DNA of 64,000 nucleotides from contig OZ037766.1 of NCBI GenBank assembly GCA_964035545.1, forward strand, positions 19,495,581-19,559,580, given 5' to 3'. This DNA is from Bugula neritina (lineage: Eukaryota > Bryozoa > Gymnolaemata > Cheilostomatida > Bugulidae). The position numbers and the translations under genes were made by a program. The notes under the pieces were generated by a model. It did no database searches, had not been told where the DNA came from, and saw nothing but the letters and a program-made list of their open reading frames with translations. Positions 1 through 11,999 of this stretch are shown here, in pieces (position 1 is the first letter of the stretch; the number at the start of each line of letters is the position of its first letter).

Positions 1-314
1 ACAAATTATTAAAAAATCTAGCTTCAGAATTTTTGCCAATTATACTCTTTTTATAAGTATATGTCTTTTGAAAGAGCAATTAGTTGGGACTTTATGCAAC
101 AGGCGAACCTCAAATCTTTTCAACTTTGCCCTCGATGACTAAGTAAAAGAATATATCTTTCTGGGGATAGAAATCCTAATAAAAATTGAATAATAGATAC
201 AGATAAATAGGATCTCAAATTAGTGAAGAATATTATTTAATATACTACTCTCTTGAAGACACATCACATAATAAACCTATGCTTAGCTACAGCGCTAATC
301 ATTTCACAACTCAC

Positions 315-3300
315 CTCTTGCCCTTTCAGTGCTTCTTGACCTTGTCTCAGGAATTCTAACCACGGTTTAGCATTGGGATTAGCGTAACAGTAATCCCGTA
401 TTTCACTAACTCTATCTTGTATGCATGGATCTTTAGGAACATAGGTCTTCAACTGATAGCTAATTTCTTTGGTTTTTCTGTCTTCAACCAGCTGGGTAAA
501 CAAAAATAAAAATATAGCTTACTAAATAAATTATGTTTCACATTTGCCACTGCAAAGAGATCGGAATACTGCAAAAAGACCATGACAGCTTTTTTTCATG
601 CAGAGACTAAATTGCTAATGACAATGCATTAAACAAAAAAGACCCCATTCTCAAAGAAATTCCATCTTTTTATTTACTTTTCATAGTTTTACTATCTAAA
701 ACAAAGACAATTTTAAAATTACAACTTTGCGTGCAGTTTTGGCACAAAGAAAAGAACTAAAACTTTAATTAGTGGCAACAATGGAATCCCAGAGGCGACT
801 TCACATAAAAAACAATTTTAAAAAAATTAAGTAATACTCTACCAAAACCTAATTTTTGGAAATATTTTTAGAAATCAATGAAGCACAGAAGTATAGGAAA
901 CAAACAACTTACTTTGTCACAGAAAACATAAATATGCCCTTTATCATTTGGTGTTGACATGACAACATCCCCTAGCCTGGCGTGTTTGTAGTAATCTGTG
1001 TAATGCGGAACACCTCCCGCACCACCAACCATAAACACATGTTCTATCTGCTGGAATGTCCCTGTGAGGCAGAAATTATATTAATCAACTTGCATTTAAT
1101 CATCAATCTTGCTAATAGGAAGACTGGACCTAATTTAATAATTGATATACATAGTAACTAGAAAGAGAACATATAGACTACTTCTACCACCAACAAGCAC
1201 CAACACCCACTTCTTCAAAATCGAATGTTGAAATCTACTCATCACAGCTATAAGTGATTGAAGTTTATTAAAACATACATGGTATGAGTATTTCGACACT
1301 CACCAAGTAACCTAGTAGTGTTATTGCCAGCGGAAATCTGCGCTCCTCTGGTTCTACCAATCTGAGGCAACTTAGTTGTAACAACTCTATGATCACCAAT
1401 ATAACCAATAGTGTAGACGTGTGCATCCCCTGTAATATAGCGGTATAATGCACATATGTGTTATATATGCATTTACATAGCCTCATTATGAACATTTTAT
1501 TTCAAACCAGGAAATTTTAGGACCTGAACTATAAACAACTTCAACAAAGAACTTCTCTGCAATTTAAAAATTATCATTATAATAAAAGTTATATAGGAAG
1601 TTATATTGTGCACAAATTATTTTAAAATGTTTTAAAAATAAGCTTCTCTCAAATTACTTAATCGACATAGTAAATGTGGAATTGCATCATATAACATTTG
1701 TTTTACAGGGAGCACGGAAGTTGTAACACAACAAGTATATGCAATAGAACATGACCGTATAAAGTTGCAACATAATGTAAAGCACAAATTAAAAACCAGT
1801 TTTTGCATATAATTATTGATGCGTTGCTTTCAAACTATTTGTTGTTTGTACTTACCAACTGCTTGGAACTTAACATAAGTTGTCTTATTATCCATCATGG
1901 CATCTACAGCCAGCTTCTCATAATAGTTACTAGTAATAACTGCAATCGAAGGCTCTTGCTTTTTTGTTAGTGTTGGCATTTGCTCAATGACAATAGTTGG
2001 CTCTTCTTCGGCTTTAAAAAAGTTTATAAATTAGCAAAGAAAAATTGCATTGACAATTTTTAAGTTATATGTGCATTCCCACGGCATAACAATCAAACAG
2101 AAATAGCTATTAATGTGGGTTGACACCAAGTAAACTTATTGTGTTTGCAGTCACAATACTTTTAGGAAATAAATATATTTACTTGAGTAAATTAAGCATG
2201 TTAGATATTCTATTATATGTCTACATAATATATGAAAAGCTATTTTACTTGTAAACACAACACAGGTCTACTCTTATAATACACACCAGTTGTTTCGTCC
2301 ATTTGTACTCTCCTTGTCCACCCTCTTTGATCCTCCATGCGCTTGACTAGCCCTCGGTTTGCCAGCTCTTCCAGTATAGAAAGGACTTCAGCTTCCGAGA
2401 TACCCATAATCCTAATCACATAAAATTGAGTACTTTATGATAATAACTCTTGAATAACTACTTTTATGATCCATATCAAAATTAAAAAAATGCTTGCAAA
2501 CACAGAAATTTAAGTTGTCATGACTCTGATTATATAGTTTATAGTTCATCAAATTAAATGTCCAGACTGCCAGTTTGATTAAAAGCCTTTTGAATTTATC
2601 ACATGTGGGGTGACCTTAGTTCCTACTTGTGAAACTGCAATTATTATGTGGTATGTGCTGATGATTGGGCAAGTTTTACTAAAAGCTTTGTCTTGTACTC
2701 TTTTGTATTCAAAATAACCCAGTAGAAGTGATCCAGGAGTGTGCTGGTTTAGCATCTATCATTCGAGGCTAATGGATCAAGTCTCACCCCCTCACTAGCT
2801 GACTGACTCACTCGCTCAATCAGAAGTACTAAGTACCTGTATATCTGTGGCACCAAACTACACTACCTCTGCAAAAACTCACGCAAGTTTAGAGTCACTA
2901 TCCCTGTTAGAAACCCCTGATTGAAAGGGTTTTTTGTTAAAGCTGGCTAAGGACTTATTTAGATTAGGCACAGGAGCAATTATGACTGAATGCTCTTTAT
3001 AACATCACCAATGGCCTTTGTCAGGGCTGAACCTATGACTTCGTGCTTACTAGGCAAATGCTCTAATGCCTAGATTACAGCTGCTCTCTGCAAGTGACAG
3101 CTATTATAATTATTAGAGTAAGAGGTCTCATGAGAAGTTAACAGCTCTAGATTAAATGATAAATAAATTTAAAAACTAAATGCCTCAGGTCTACAGTTAT
3201 TCACTCTCCAAATGCCTGAATTCCCATTTTCATATTAACCACAATATGATACCATTAAACTAAGAAAATGTGTAGATGCATACTTGGCCAAGTCATCAAT

Positions 3301-6300
3301 CTCCAATATGTTAGGGTATGCTGACTCCAATAAGAACAACACTTGATCTCTAAGCTGCTCATCTCTAGACCTCATATCAGCTTCTTCCAGACCTTGAAAT
3401 CAACACGAACACGCCACTTTTATAAAGACTTGGATAACTTTGAAACATGATTAGTTCTTCAACAATAGTTATGATTCATACAGATTACTAGCTTTTAAAA
3501 ACATGTTTTTAAATTACCTCTAAAACAACAATAACACAGAGATTTTTAAATTTGGAATGCTCAAAGTCAAAAATGTTTAATCGATATCAGATAGAATTGG
3601 TAAACTTATTTATAGACTAACTTTAATCAAAACTTCCTATGTGATCTGACTTGTAGCTATTCCAAATGCACATTAACTTTTACACTACAATTGGAATTCG
3701 CAATCACTGATCTGTTTTGTCAAACTGAACACAAAGAGAGGGAGCAAGCAACCACAACATACACATATCAATATAAACACCCTGAATAAGGCCATCACAA
3801 TGCAATACAGAGCACAGCAACTAATGGCATCTACAATTTCTACCTTACAAATAAACAACCATAATAACAAAATACTAAAAATTAGTCTGCTAATCTATAT
3901 GAAAGTGCAAATGTTTTTTGAAATTTTTGAATAGAGTTTAAAAAGTTGAAAAAAATATCAACTATCTTCAAGACTGAAAACTCCATTTCTAGGATGTCAG
4001 AATGTAACAATCTCTAAGAATACAGTGTAGACTTTAGATCAGGGGTGTCCAACCTTTTCAGACCGAGGGCCGCTGAAAGAGAATATTCCAGTAGCGAGGG
4101 AAACTTTCTAAAGTTCAGCTTGAGCTGGGGGGGGGGGGAGGGGGCCGGCCACAGTGTCAGTAATTTTCAAAATACTTTATTCCAATTTCTTATTAAAATT
4201 ACACAATTAAGCCTTAGTAGTTACTGCCGACTGCAATGCTTTGTAGCAGGTATATAAATAAGACATTTAAAAGGTGGTTTTTCACTCTAATTCATATATG
4301 TTCGAAAAAATAATTTTATTTCCCATTTCTCTGAGGGCCACATGAATGTAGGCTTGGGGCCACATCCCGCCCTGGGGCCGCCTGTTGGACTGCCCTGCCC
4401 TAGATAATACAACATACAGTCTACACAAATACTTTGATTACAGCAACCCTCACACTCAACACTCCACTAAGATGTTAAACAAAAAAGTCTAAGAACTTGT
4501 TTTCCAATTGTAACGAATAACTTAGAAACTAACTTGTTATAATCAAACAATAGCTTTAAACTAGTAGCAGCAACAACACAATACCAAACAAAAAATAATG
4601 TATACTAGAGTTGAAGATATACCAGCTGCTGCATAGGTCTGCAATTGCTCTTGGGGTATAGACTCTTTCACCTGCGAGACTGAGCATCAAGTGGGTATAT
4701 TAATGCATGTGTACACAGGTATGTGTGATTACAGAAAGATCTTACTAGGCTGGTTATCAGTAGAAACACAAGTTTAATGCAGTTACTGCATGATGAAACT
4801 TGACTAGAAACACACTTGAAGCTATCGATAGATATACACAACAACTATTAAATAGGGCAGATATGTACCTGGAATAATCTGTTCTTGAGTAGAGTCAAGG
4901 GGAGTCAACTCCACATCAATTCTCTGTAAGAGGCTGAACCTATCAGATTGCAACTGCTTCATACAGTTTTTGACAAAATTGAGATAGTCTGCAACAAATT
5001 ATATGTCAATTTAACATAACTTCATTAGAAGGTTCATAGTATATACAAGTTTACGAGATAACCAGCTGTGCACTAGTAGCTCACTGTCTAACAGACCATT
5101 ATACACTTACTTCCATTACTTAAAAGAAATGATTTTCAAGCTGCCACTTAACAAGAATTCTTCTAACCAAGTTGATGAGCTGAGCAAATTAATCATATTT
5201 TGAAAAAGGGAGCAGCAGTGGTCTAGGGGTTAGGCGGCTGCCTAGTAAACACGAGGTCATGGGTTTGAGCCATTGGTGATGTTAGGAAGAGCATCCAGTC
5301 ATAATTGCTCCTGTGCCTCATTTAAATAAGCTCTTAGCCTGCTTTAACAAAAACTCCTTCCATCATGGTTTCTCACAGGGATAGTGACTATAAACTTCCG
5401 TGAGGTTTTTTAATCATATTTTGAAACATTTCAATTTATATGACAGCCCCCCCCCCCACTAAATTATTAATGATATGGCTATGCCTGAGTTCATGTGAAA
5501 AACTAATAAAAGTTTTGTGCGATAAATAACTTCTTCGTACCTCTGGGAAACTTATCAGGTTGGACAAGCTCACTGAAGAAATCATAGGACAGGGAAACTT
5601 TGTTCAGATAACTGGCTTCATCCTTGAACCAGAATTTCAGCTGTCTACTTTCCTGCAACAAACTCTGGTGTGTTAAAGTCAGTTACTCTAATGGATACTA
5701 AAACCACTAACCCCAGTGACTGATGCCATAGTCAAAGTAAAACCACTAACCCCAGTGCCTGATGCCATAGTCAAAGTAGACAATGAGTTGGCAATGGTTA
5801 GTTAGGCATCTCAATAGTCATTACCAAGTCATGCTATTTTAGAATGTCAGCAAAGCAATTAATTAGAAAATATCTTCTAGAGTCTAGACAAAACTTGGCA
5901 TGACTGGATAAGAAAGATGGTGTGTAGCTGTTAGCCACGGAATGTAGCTTACCGGCACTTTATCTCCAGTCACTGAATTTATTAGCCAACATTTGAACTC
6001 GAGCTGCAGCTGGGCTGGCTCAATCTCTCCTACAAAACCATTAGGCAATTTCAGCACTTGCATGAAGCAAATTTCCCCAAAGTAGTTAGCTTACACAAAA
6101 TATCCTACTAATATGAGATTGGGTAAAAAAGGTGCTTGTTTTACACATGGAATAAGTTCACACAGTACCCACATATACTATACGCTGTACATAGAAAACA
6201 TATCCCCAGTGCATACTAGATAAATATTTCCCAAACAGTGGCAAATAGCTGATGATACATCTTATAATTTGTAATGATGTTCTGATAAAACACAAGTATT

Positions 6301-6730
6301 GTTATTTGTTTATTATAGCTTACTGTATAAAGGTTAAAAGAATGTGAACTTTAGAATGTGGCGACAGAAATTGAGTTCACAACATAATAAATATACATGA
6401 CTGTTGTATCAGCCACCATTGCCTAATGCATAAAAACCCTCTTGCCTGTACAGCCAGTACAGGAAAGTAGGCCAAGCGCTACATGATAACTACATTCATG
6501 GTACTAGCTAGTGTGTTTACTTAGCTAGTGAAGCAAACAAAAGGTTGCAGTTGTGATCTTGTATAAATGCCATTTTATATGATGCTATCAAGTCAAGCTG
6601 CGAATCGTCGTCAGAGCGTGACATTCCCTATATGATTAAACTAATAATAATTGCATGAGTAATGAAACCAGGCTCATCGAGCTTTGGCGACAGATCTATG
6701 CTTTGAACCCACTGTGGGAAGGTGCTGCAC

Positions 6731-6763
<33 letters not shown>

Positions 6764-6849
6764 TGGTAGTGGTAGTGGTAGTGGTAGTGGTAGTAGTAGT
6801 AGTAGTGGTAGTGGTAGTGGTAGTGGTAGTGGTAGCGGTAGTGGTGGTG

Positions 6850-6884
<35 letters not shown>

Positions 6885-6909
6885 GGTAGTGGTAGTGGCA
6901 GTAATAGTG

Positions 6910-6952
<43 letters not shown>

Positions 6953-8729
6953 AAGTGGTAGTAGTAGTAATAGTGGTAGTAGTAGTAGTAGTAGTAGTGG
7001 TAGTGGCAGTAATAGTGGTAGTAGTAGTAGTAGTAGTGGTAGTAGTAGTAGTAGAAGTGGTAGTAGTATTAGTAGTAGCTGTAGTGGTATTAGTAGTAGC
7101 TGTAGTGGTAGGAACTACACGACTTGCAGTACTTGTAATGTAACTGTATATGGTTATTGATTTCACAACTCAATAGAGCAGATATTCGGATGCCTTTAGC
7201 TCTTAGGATATACTACTAATATTGGCTATAGATATTATGAAACACCAATATGTAGTGCATTACTGAATAGGCACATTGTACATGGACACCATAACACTAA
7301 ATCCTTGTATTATTACCATGAAGTCACAAAATGTGCATTATACCAAAACTTTTGTTACTAATTTATTGGAATAGAAGTTGTAATTGTTGTTTCAAAAAGT
7401 TGAAATTTAACAGCATGTTATTGGTCGCTGAGAAATACTAGACACATTTCAGAATCTTGGCACTTATGAAACTAATATTAGTGCTGATTATGCTCTAATA
7501 ATAAAATCTTGAAAGTTCTTTTAAAAATAGAATTTTGCCTTTTTATTTTAATAAATTTTAAAAATATTCGGGCTTATGATATATTACAGCTAAACAACAG
7601 TCTTCAGAAAATTTATTTAGTAACTCTTCTTAGCTGAATTGAAAAACTATTTGGGATTTACAATTTAGATATAGAAGAAAAGCTAACCATCTAAACTCTA
7701 AATTTTCCAACACATTATTTTAACAGAATTAAAGAAGCTGGTTCAAACAGAAAATTGCTATAAAATTTCTATTATCAATGTACACTAGTAGAACTAGTAG
7801 TTAGTAATCTTACAAATATTCCTACAAAGGTTAGTGGCACGTAACCCATTGAATACATTCAATACAGATAGATGGGCATCACTTAGAGATGTTTAGTGAT
7901 AGCTTGCAAAGGTTATTCACTGCATGAATACGTAACAAATTGTCAGTTGATTTGCTTTGAGGCAATGATGATTATTCAACGACTATAAGACTATACTCCT
8001 TAAACTTTTATCGCATAATCTATAGAAAGCAGCAGTTTAGTGTGCTAGCTTTTAGATAACCGTGGTAACTGGCTACAGACCCATGCAAAGCAACCAACAG
8101 TAATATAGACTAACAGCTTCTTGATAAAGTATGAGGTAGTCGTAGGTGCATCCAACTATCTTACACCAGTACACCAAAACTGTAGCATTGTAGGGGGCAT
8201 GGGGTTCTACCACATACATCACTGTCTTATGACTGATATAACTAACGTTACCATACCTGTTGGTGGTGCCAAGGCAGCTAAGGAATACCAACAACGCTCA
8301 CGAATCTTTTTGAAGTAGAAACAAATTTGATCATGACAAATACTGTACTAAGACGGGAACTACGTTAGAAATTTAGAACAGAATTATATCACCTACCAGC
8401 ATTGGACCGCTGTTCGTTGATGATTAGTCCATTGTTGACTCCTTGTCCTTCATGATACACAGCATTACTATCTACCTGACTAATTCGATCCAACCTCAAC
8501 ACAGTAGTATTGCCTCTTTTTGATGGTGTGAGTGAAACCTTTTCTATAAATGAAAACAAATTAGATTACAATTTGTTGCCCAAGCCCATTTTCGACTAAT
8601 ATTCAAGCTGACAAAGCAACCTGAAATCATAAAAAAACAATCACATACTGTTTTCTCTGGTTACAAAGATAAATGAAAAGCCAAGTCATTACTGAATTGT
8701 GTAATTAATTTTGCTGTACCTGCAGACAT
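315..8729 (-). CDS. Winged-helix / nucleoside-phosphorylase-like protein, 3' end outside window
   Basis: Twelve coding exons with fully consistent phases: 8720-8729, 8397-8543, 5953-6029, 5541-5652, 4869-4988, 4623-4679, 3284-3392, 2287-2411, 1856-2011, 1304-1429, 913-1061 and 315-491. They give 455 residues starting MSAEKVSLTPSKRG; later exons lie below position 1. Residues 1-175 are a beta-rich region I do not recognise. Residues about 178-245 look like a winged helix (ending LEELANRGLVKRM). From about 270 the sequence resembles the N-terminal half of the purine/uridine phosphorylase (PNP_UDP_1) and MTA/SAH nucleosidase fold: IAVITSNYYEKLAV, an IGYIGDHRVV strand, then MVGGAGGVPHY and LGDVVMSTP, the Gly-rich and GDVV motifs of that family. 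Catalytic activity cannot be judged because the rest of the domain is missing. The start is supported by the short first exon splicing in frame (ATG TCT GCA G|AA). The gene model is secure; the function is only at fold level. Confidence 0.8.
2865..3098 (-). mobile_element. tRNA-derived SINE, copy A (antisense)
   Basis: On the minus strand this matches the SINE at 5206-5409: a tRNA-like head with box-B-like GGTTCAGCCC (complement of 3024-3033), the middle block with the GCCATTGGTGATGTTA-type motif, and the tail AACAGGGATAGTGACT. It is diverged. It lies in an intron of the winged-helix gene. The ends are approximate. Confidence 0.75.
4040..4397. mobile_element. hAT-type MITE (non-autonomous DNA transposon)
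   Basis: A 358-bp element with terminal inverted repeats: CAGGGGTGTCCAACC at the left, and CAGGGCAGTCCAAC at the right when read on the other strand. It is flanked by imperfect 8-bp target duplications, CTTTAGAT (4032-4039) and CCCTAGAT (4398-4405). The CAGGGGTGTCC terminus, the subterminal GGGCCGC/GGGCCACAT motifs and the 8-bp duplication are typical of hAT superfamily elements. It has no transposase coding capacity and lies in an intron of the winged-helix gene. Confidence 0.8.
5206..5409 (+). mobile_element. tRNA-derived SINE, copy B, with perfect 17-bp target duplication
   Basis: A 204-bp element flanked by an exact 17-bp direct repeat, TTAATCATATTTTGAAA, at 5189-5205 and 5410-5426. The head resembles a tRNA: an A-box-like TGGTCTAGGGGT near 5219 and a B-box-like GGTTTGAGCC at 5262-5271, with normal tRNA spacing. 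The body ends CAGGGATAGTGACTATAAAC. There is no long poly(A). It sits in an intron of the winged-helix gene and is the best preserved of four copies here. Confidence 0.9.
5699..5780. repeat. Two-copy tandem duplication, about 42-bp unit
   Basis: The block beginning AAAACCACTAACCCCAGTG and ending in CATAGTCAAAGTA occurs twice in tandem with one difference (GTGACTG versus GTGCCTG). It lies in an intron of the winged-helix gene, about 50 bp upstream of an exon on the minus strand. Confidence 0.85.
6729..7113. repeat. AGT/GGT trinucleotide repeat tract
   Basis: About 385 bp made almost wholly of AGT units with GGT, AAT and GGC interruptions, in the largest intron of the winged-helix gene. The tract leaves all three plus-strand frames and one minus-strand frame open, giving spurious poly-Val, Ser/Gly and poly-Thr ORFs. 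None has splice or homology support. Confidence 0.9.
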
Positions 8730-10000
8730 GTTCTCACTTCCCTTTCAACAACGTTTGTATATACCTACAACACATGAACAACCTTTAAAATCGGCAAACA
8801 CATGTAGCCTATGCAATTTTATAACTGAATTTAGTTTAATATATCATTTAGTAAATCCACAACTAGATAATCGGCAATTAAGAAACATAACAAACTAAAT
8901 GTATTTTGAAACTAAAACTTAATTGACAACTAATGCAGTGCTCTCTATTAACATAAAAGAGAAGAGAAAGACCACGAAGCAACACTGGCTGCACTAAATT
9001 ACTGTAAAAACTAACATGGTCACATACTGAATCACCTATCAAACAGTCTGTAAACTGCACCACACTAACAGATAGATACAGGAAACATAGAAAGAACATG
9101 GCACAACATTCTAAAAGCTGCAAATGTCAGCAATAAACAGTTTTGGTTCTGCTCCTCAAAATATTCTTTATTTCCTTTCTGCAAACTTGGAAAATAGCAG
9201 AAACACTAATAAACGAGAAAGGATTGAGCTTAAATGAATATGTATATGGTACTTTATAGGTAATTTGAAATTATTATGGTTACATATCATGTTAAAGGCC
9301 TAATAACTGCAAGTGCTACAGTCTAAAGACAACATTAGTCATCTTGGTCATAACGTAGAATTACTGTATAAAGTAGTATATGAAGTCTGCTTATCAGCAT
9401 AATATACTGAACCTATGAACTAGAAATCAATAACCACTAGGGCTGCCTTAAGAGAAAAACCAACTTCAATTAATCCTGCCAAAGCTAAATCAGCAAATCA
9501 TATTAATTGTAACTGTACACCGTGATTGCTTTAAAAAGCTATAGTGTTGGAGTCAGGAGGTCTCTAAGCATTTGGGAAGTACAAGTACAAGTTTAGTATT
9601 CTTTGAGATGAGAGCTATGGCAACACGCAGGGCTGAAGTTATAACCACAATAATGATACAAATAACCATCACCATTGTTGTGATAACCACAATAACAATT
9701 GTAGTTAAAGTGATAACAGGCTGAAAGCATACTGGACCTACTATGTCCTATGGCAATTGTAGATATTAAATAAAGTAAAAAGCTGAAACTCAATTAAACC
9801 ACATGATTATAAGCAATTATAACAAACGCTTTATAAAAAATCAACCTATCTACCCATCCCTGAAAGATATTTTTAGTAGTCCTAAGGGGCCTGTAGGAAT
9901 AAAAATGTGCAAAACTTTGAAAAGCAAAATTATGAAAAACAAAAATTTGTAAAACTTTAATACCCTGTTAAACTATACCACTAGCCCTAGGCACTAACAA
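8730..10000. other. Upstream flank of the winged-helix gene, no gene seen
   Basis: This should contain the 5' UTR and promoter of the minus-strand gene, but I see no convincing TATA box, CpG-rich stretch or further exon. No coding potential is visible beyond random short ORFs. Confidence 0.4.
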
Positions 10001-10001
10001 T

Positions 10002-10470
10002 ATAAGTATGAGTAATATTACTCATCAGTAATACTAATACTAGTAATACTAATATTACTAGTACTATTACTAATAGTACTAGTAATATTAGTATTACTAT
10101 TACTATTAGTTTATTACTATCAGTATTAGTATCAGTATAAGGCTTATAAGATATAAGCTATGTTAAATAATAATACTTATACTGGTATTACTATTAATAG
10201 TAATACTAATACTAATATTAACATTGGTAACACTTATAGTTATACTAATACTAATAGTAATACTAATAGTAATAATAGTAATACTGTTAGTGTTACTGTC
10301 AAAGTTATTACTACTAGTATAAGTATTACCATTAGACTTAGTATTAGTATAACTATAAGTATCAGTGATACTGATGCTTATACTTATACTAGTATGGTGA
10401 TACTGATGTTAAATTTAATAGTAAAAGTAATAGTAATAGATTTAGTAGTACTAATACTAGTCTAATAGTA
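10002..10470. repeat. AT-rich trinucleotide tract with self-complementary blocks
   Basis: The stretch is built from TAATACTAATAG-type units in both orientations. The first 140 bp are strongly self-complementary: a block near 10040 reading TACTAGTAATACTAATATTA is followed by its inverted copy near 10075. Only A, C, T and sparse G in a three-base rhythm are seen. No gene. Confidence 0.8.
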
Positions 10471-10973
10471 ATAGTACTTTCAAATTACTCATACACTTGG
10501 AGTTACATTTAAACCCTAAAGCTAAGTCCCTAACCCTTAGATTTACTTTCATTTTAACTTTTACTTGTAGACTAAAACTCTTGAGTCTTGAACTTGAAGC
10601 CAGTCATTTCATAATGATAATGATCATAATATTCTTTAAATTTTAGAAATCGTAGTTCTCTGGTTTCTCTTAGTCTTATTTATACCTTAGTTAAACTTTA
10701 TTTTGGAAACTCCAGTCTAAACTCAGCAATAAAAGTCTAAATCAAAGCACTACCCTCATTTAGTGTTACAGACACAGTGACACTGACTGTGAGTGAGAGA
10801 ATGTTAGTGCAAATGTAACACTAACAGTAATCACTAAAGAGAGCTTTGAACCAATCGATTAACAATTAACGATAAAGTTACTCAGTTTCCTGCAATTACT
10901 TGACGAATCAGAGCCCTCATTGCAATAAATTTCAGCATATCGGAGCTCAAATACTGGTGATGTTGTAACAAAA
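10471..10973. other. Spacer without recognisable features
   Basis: Non-repetitive AT-rich DNA. I see no exon-like segment with splice sites and no transposon ends. Confidence 0.4.
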
Positions 10974-11144
10974 TTATTTTATAAGCAGCTCCGAATTGGA
11001 GTGACTAAGTGTAGTGATTTAAGTTTATCAAGTTTAGAGTTCGAGGAGGGGGAGGGAGTTCAACTTAGAACTCCTAACGCCAAACTTGAGAATCTCAAAT
11101 TAGTGCACGCAGTCACTCCCAACTTGAAGCTGCTTATAAAATAA
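10974..11144. mobile_element. Foldback (MITE-like) element
   Basis: The ends are inverted copies: TTATTTTATAAGCAGCT at the left, and the same 17 bases on the opposite strand at the right end. Complementarity continues inward through GGAGTGACT and, more weakly, to CTCAAGTTT/ATCAAGTTT, so about 75 bp per arm can pair around a G-rich centre near 11045. I cannot define a target-site duplication, so the superfamily is unknown. Confidence 0.6.
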
Positions 11145-11588
11145 ATAAGTCTTACAGAAATGTAATACAATATTATAGTAGGCCTATATTACAGTACCTT
11201 GCTTAGTTTTCGCCGTTTAAATGTCGAAATTGAACACCAAAAACCTAAGGCTAAGATATAGCGGGGAACAAGAAAGCGCGTTCAACATTCACATTGCTTC
11301 ATCAATCATCAATGAATAATCGAACCATTCAAATAAAACTTTTAAATGAGTGAATCGAACATTTATAACAATAATTATTTAAATAACGTTGCTGTTGCAC
11401 TTAATCCTTGATTTTGCGTAGAAATAAAATGAAAAATGCTGCAAAAAGCTGCGCCAAAGGCACAAATTAAACACTAGTCTTAAACTTAAAGACTAAAGTA
11501 AAAATATAACTTCAACTTCAAGTTTGAAAGTTAAACTTAAAGTTAAAGTGAAACTGAATCTCATCAACTTGATCAACTTCAAGTTAAA
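11145..11588. other. Spacer without recognisable features
   Basis: AT-rich sequence with simple AAGTTAAA-like runs near 11470-11590. No exon, RNA gene or transposon end recognised. Confidence 0.4.
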
Positions 11589-11925
11589 TAATAATAATAA
11601 TAGTTTAATAATTATACTATACTATTAGATTTAGTCTTATTACTAATACTAATAGTAATACTAATAATATTAATTATATTTTACTAATAGTAATACTAAT
11701 ACTAATAGTAATAGTAATACTAATAGTAATAGTATTAATATTATATTTTAATTTATTAGACGATTACTAAATTAGTATTACTATTACTTACAAATTGAAA
11801 TTATTATAATTTAATAATAATTGTTAAAATAAATGTTATTAAATAATGTTATTAAATTTAATTAAATTTACTTATATTATTATAATTATTATTAGTAATA
11901 CTAATAGTATCACCTCACTTTAAGT
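11589..11925. repeat. AT-rich TAATAC/TAATAG repeat tract
   Basis: The same unit type as at 10002-10470 (ACTAATAGTAATACTAAT and variants), grading into plain A/T sequence. The two tracts bracket the foldback element and may once have been one region. Confidence 0.75.
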
Positions 11926-11999
11926 TTATTACTTCAGTTGAGGTAGGGTTTCTGCAGCAACTGGAATGTGTATAAGGAAGCCTCTATTGACAACTTATA

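Noticed and set aside
5219-5290. A functional tRNA gene
   Set aside because: The A- and B-box-like motifs belong to the SINE head. No complete cloverleaf could be drawn and the element is flanked by a target-site duplication.
6655-7166. Poly-Val, Ser/Gly and poly-Thr ORFs
   Set aside because: Three frames of one AGT trinucleotide repeat inside an intron, with no splice or start support.
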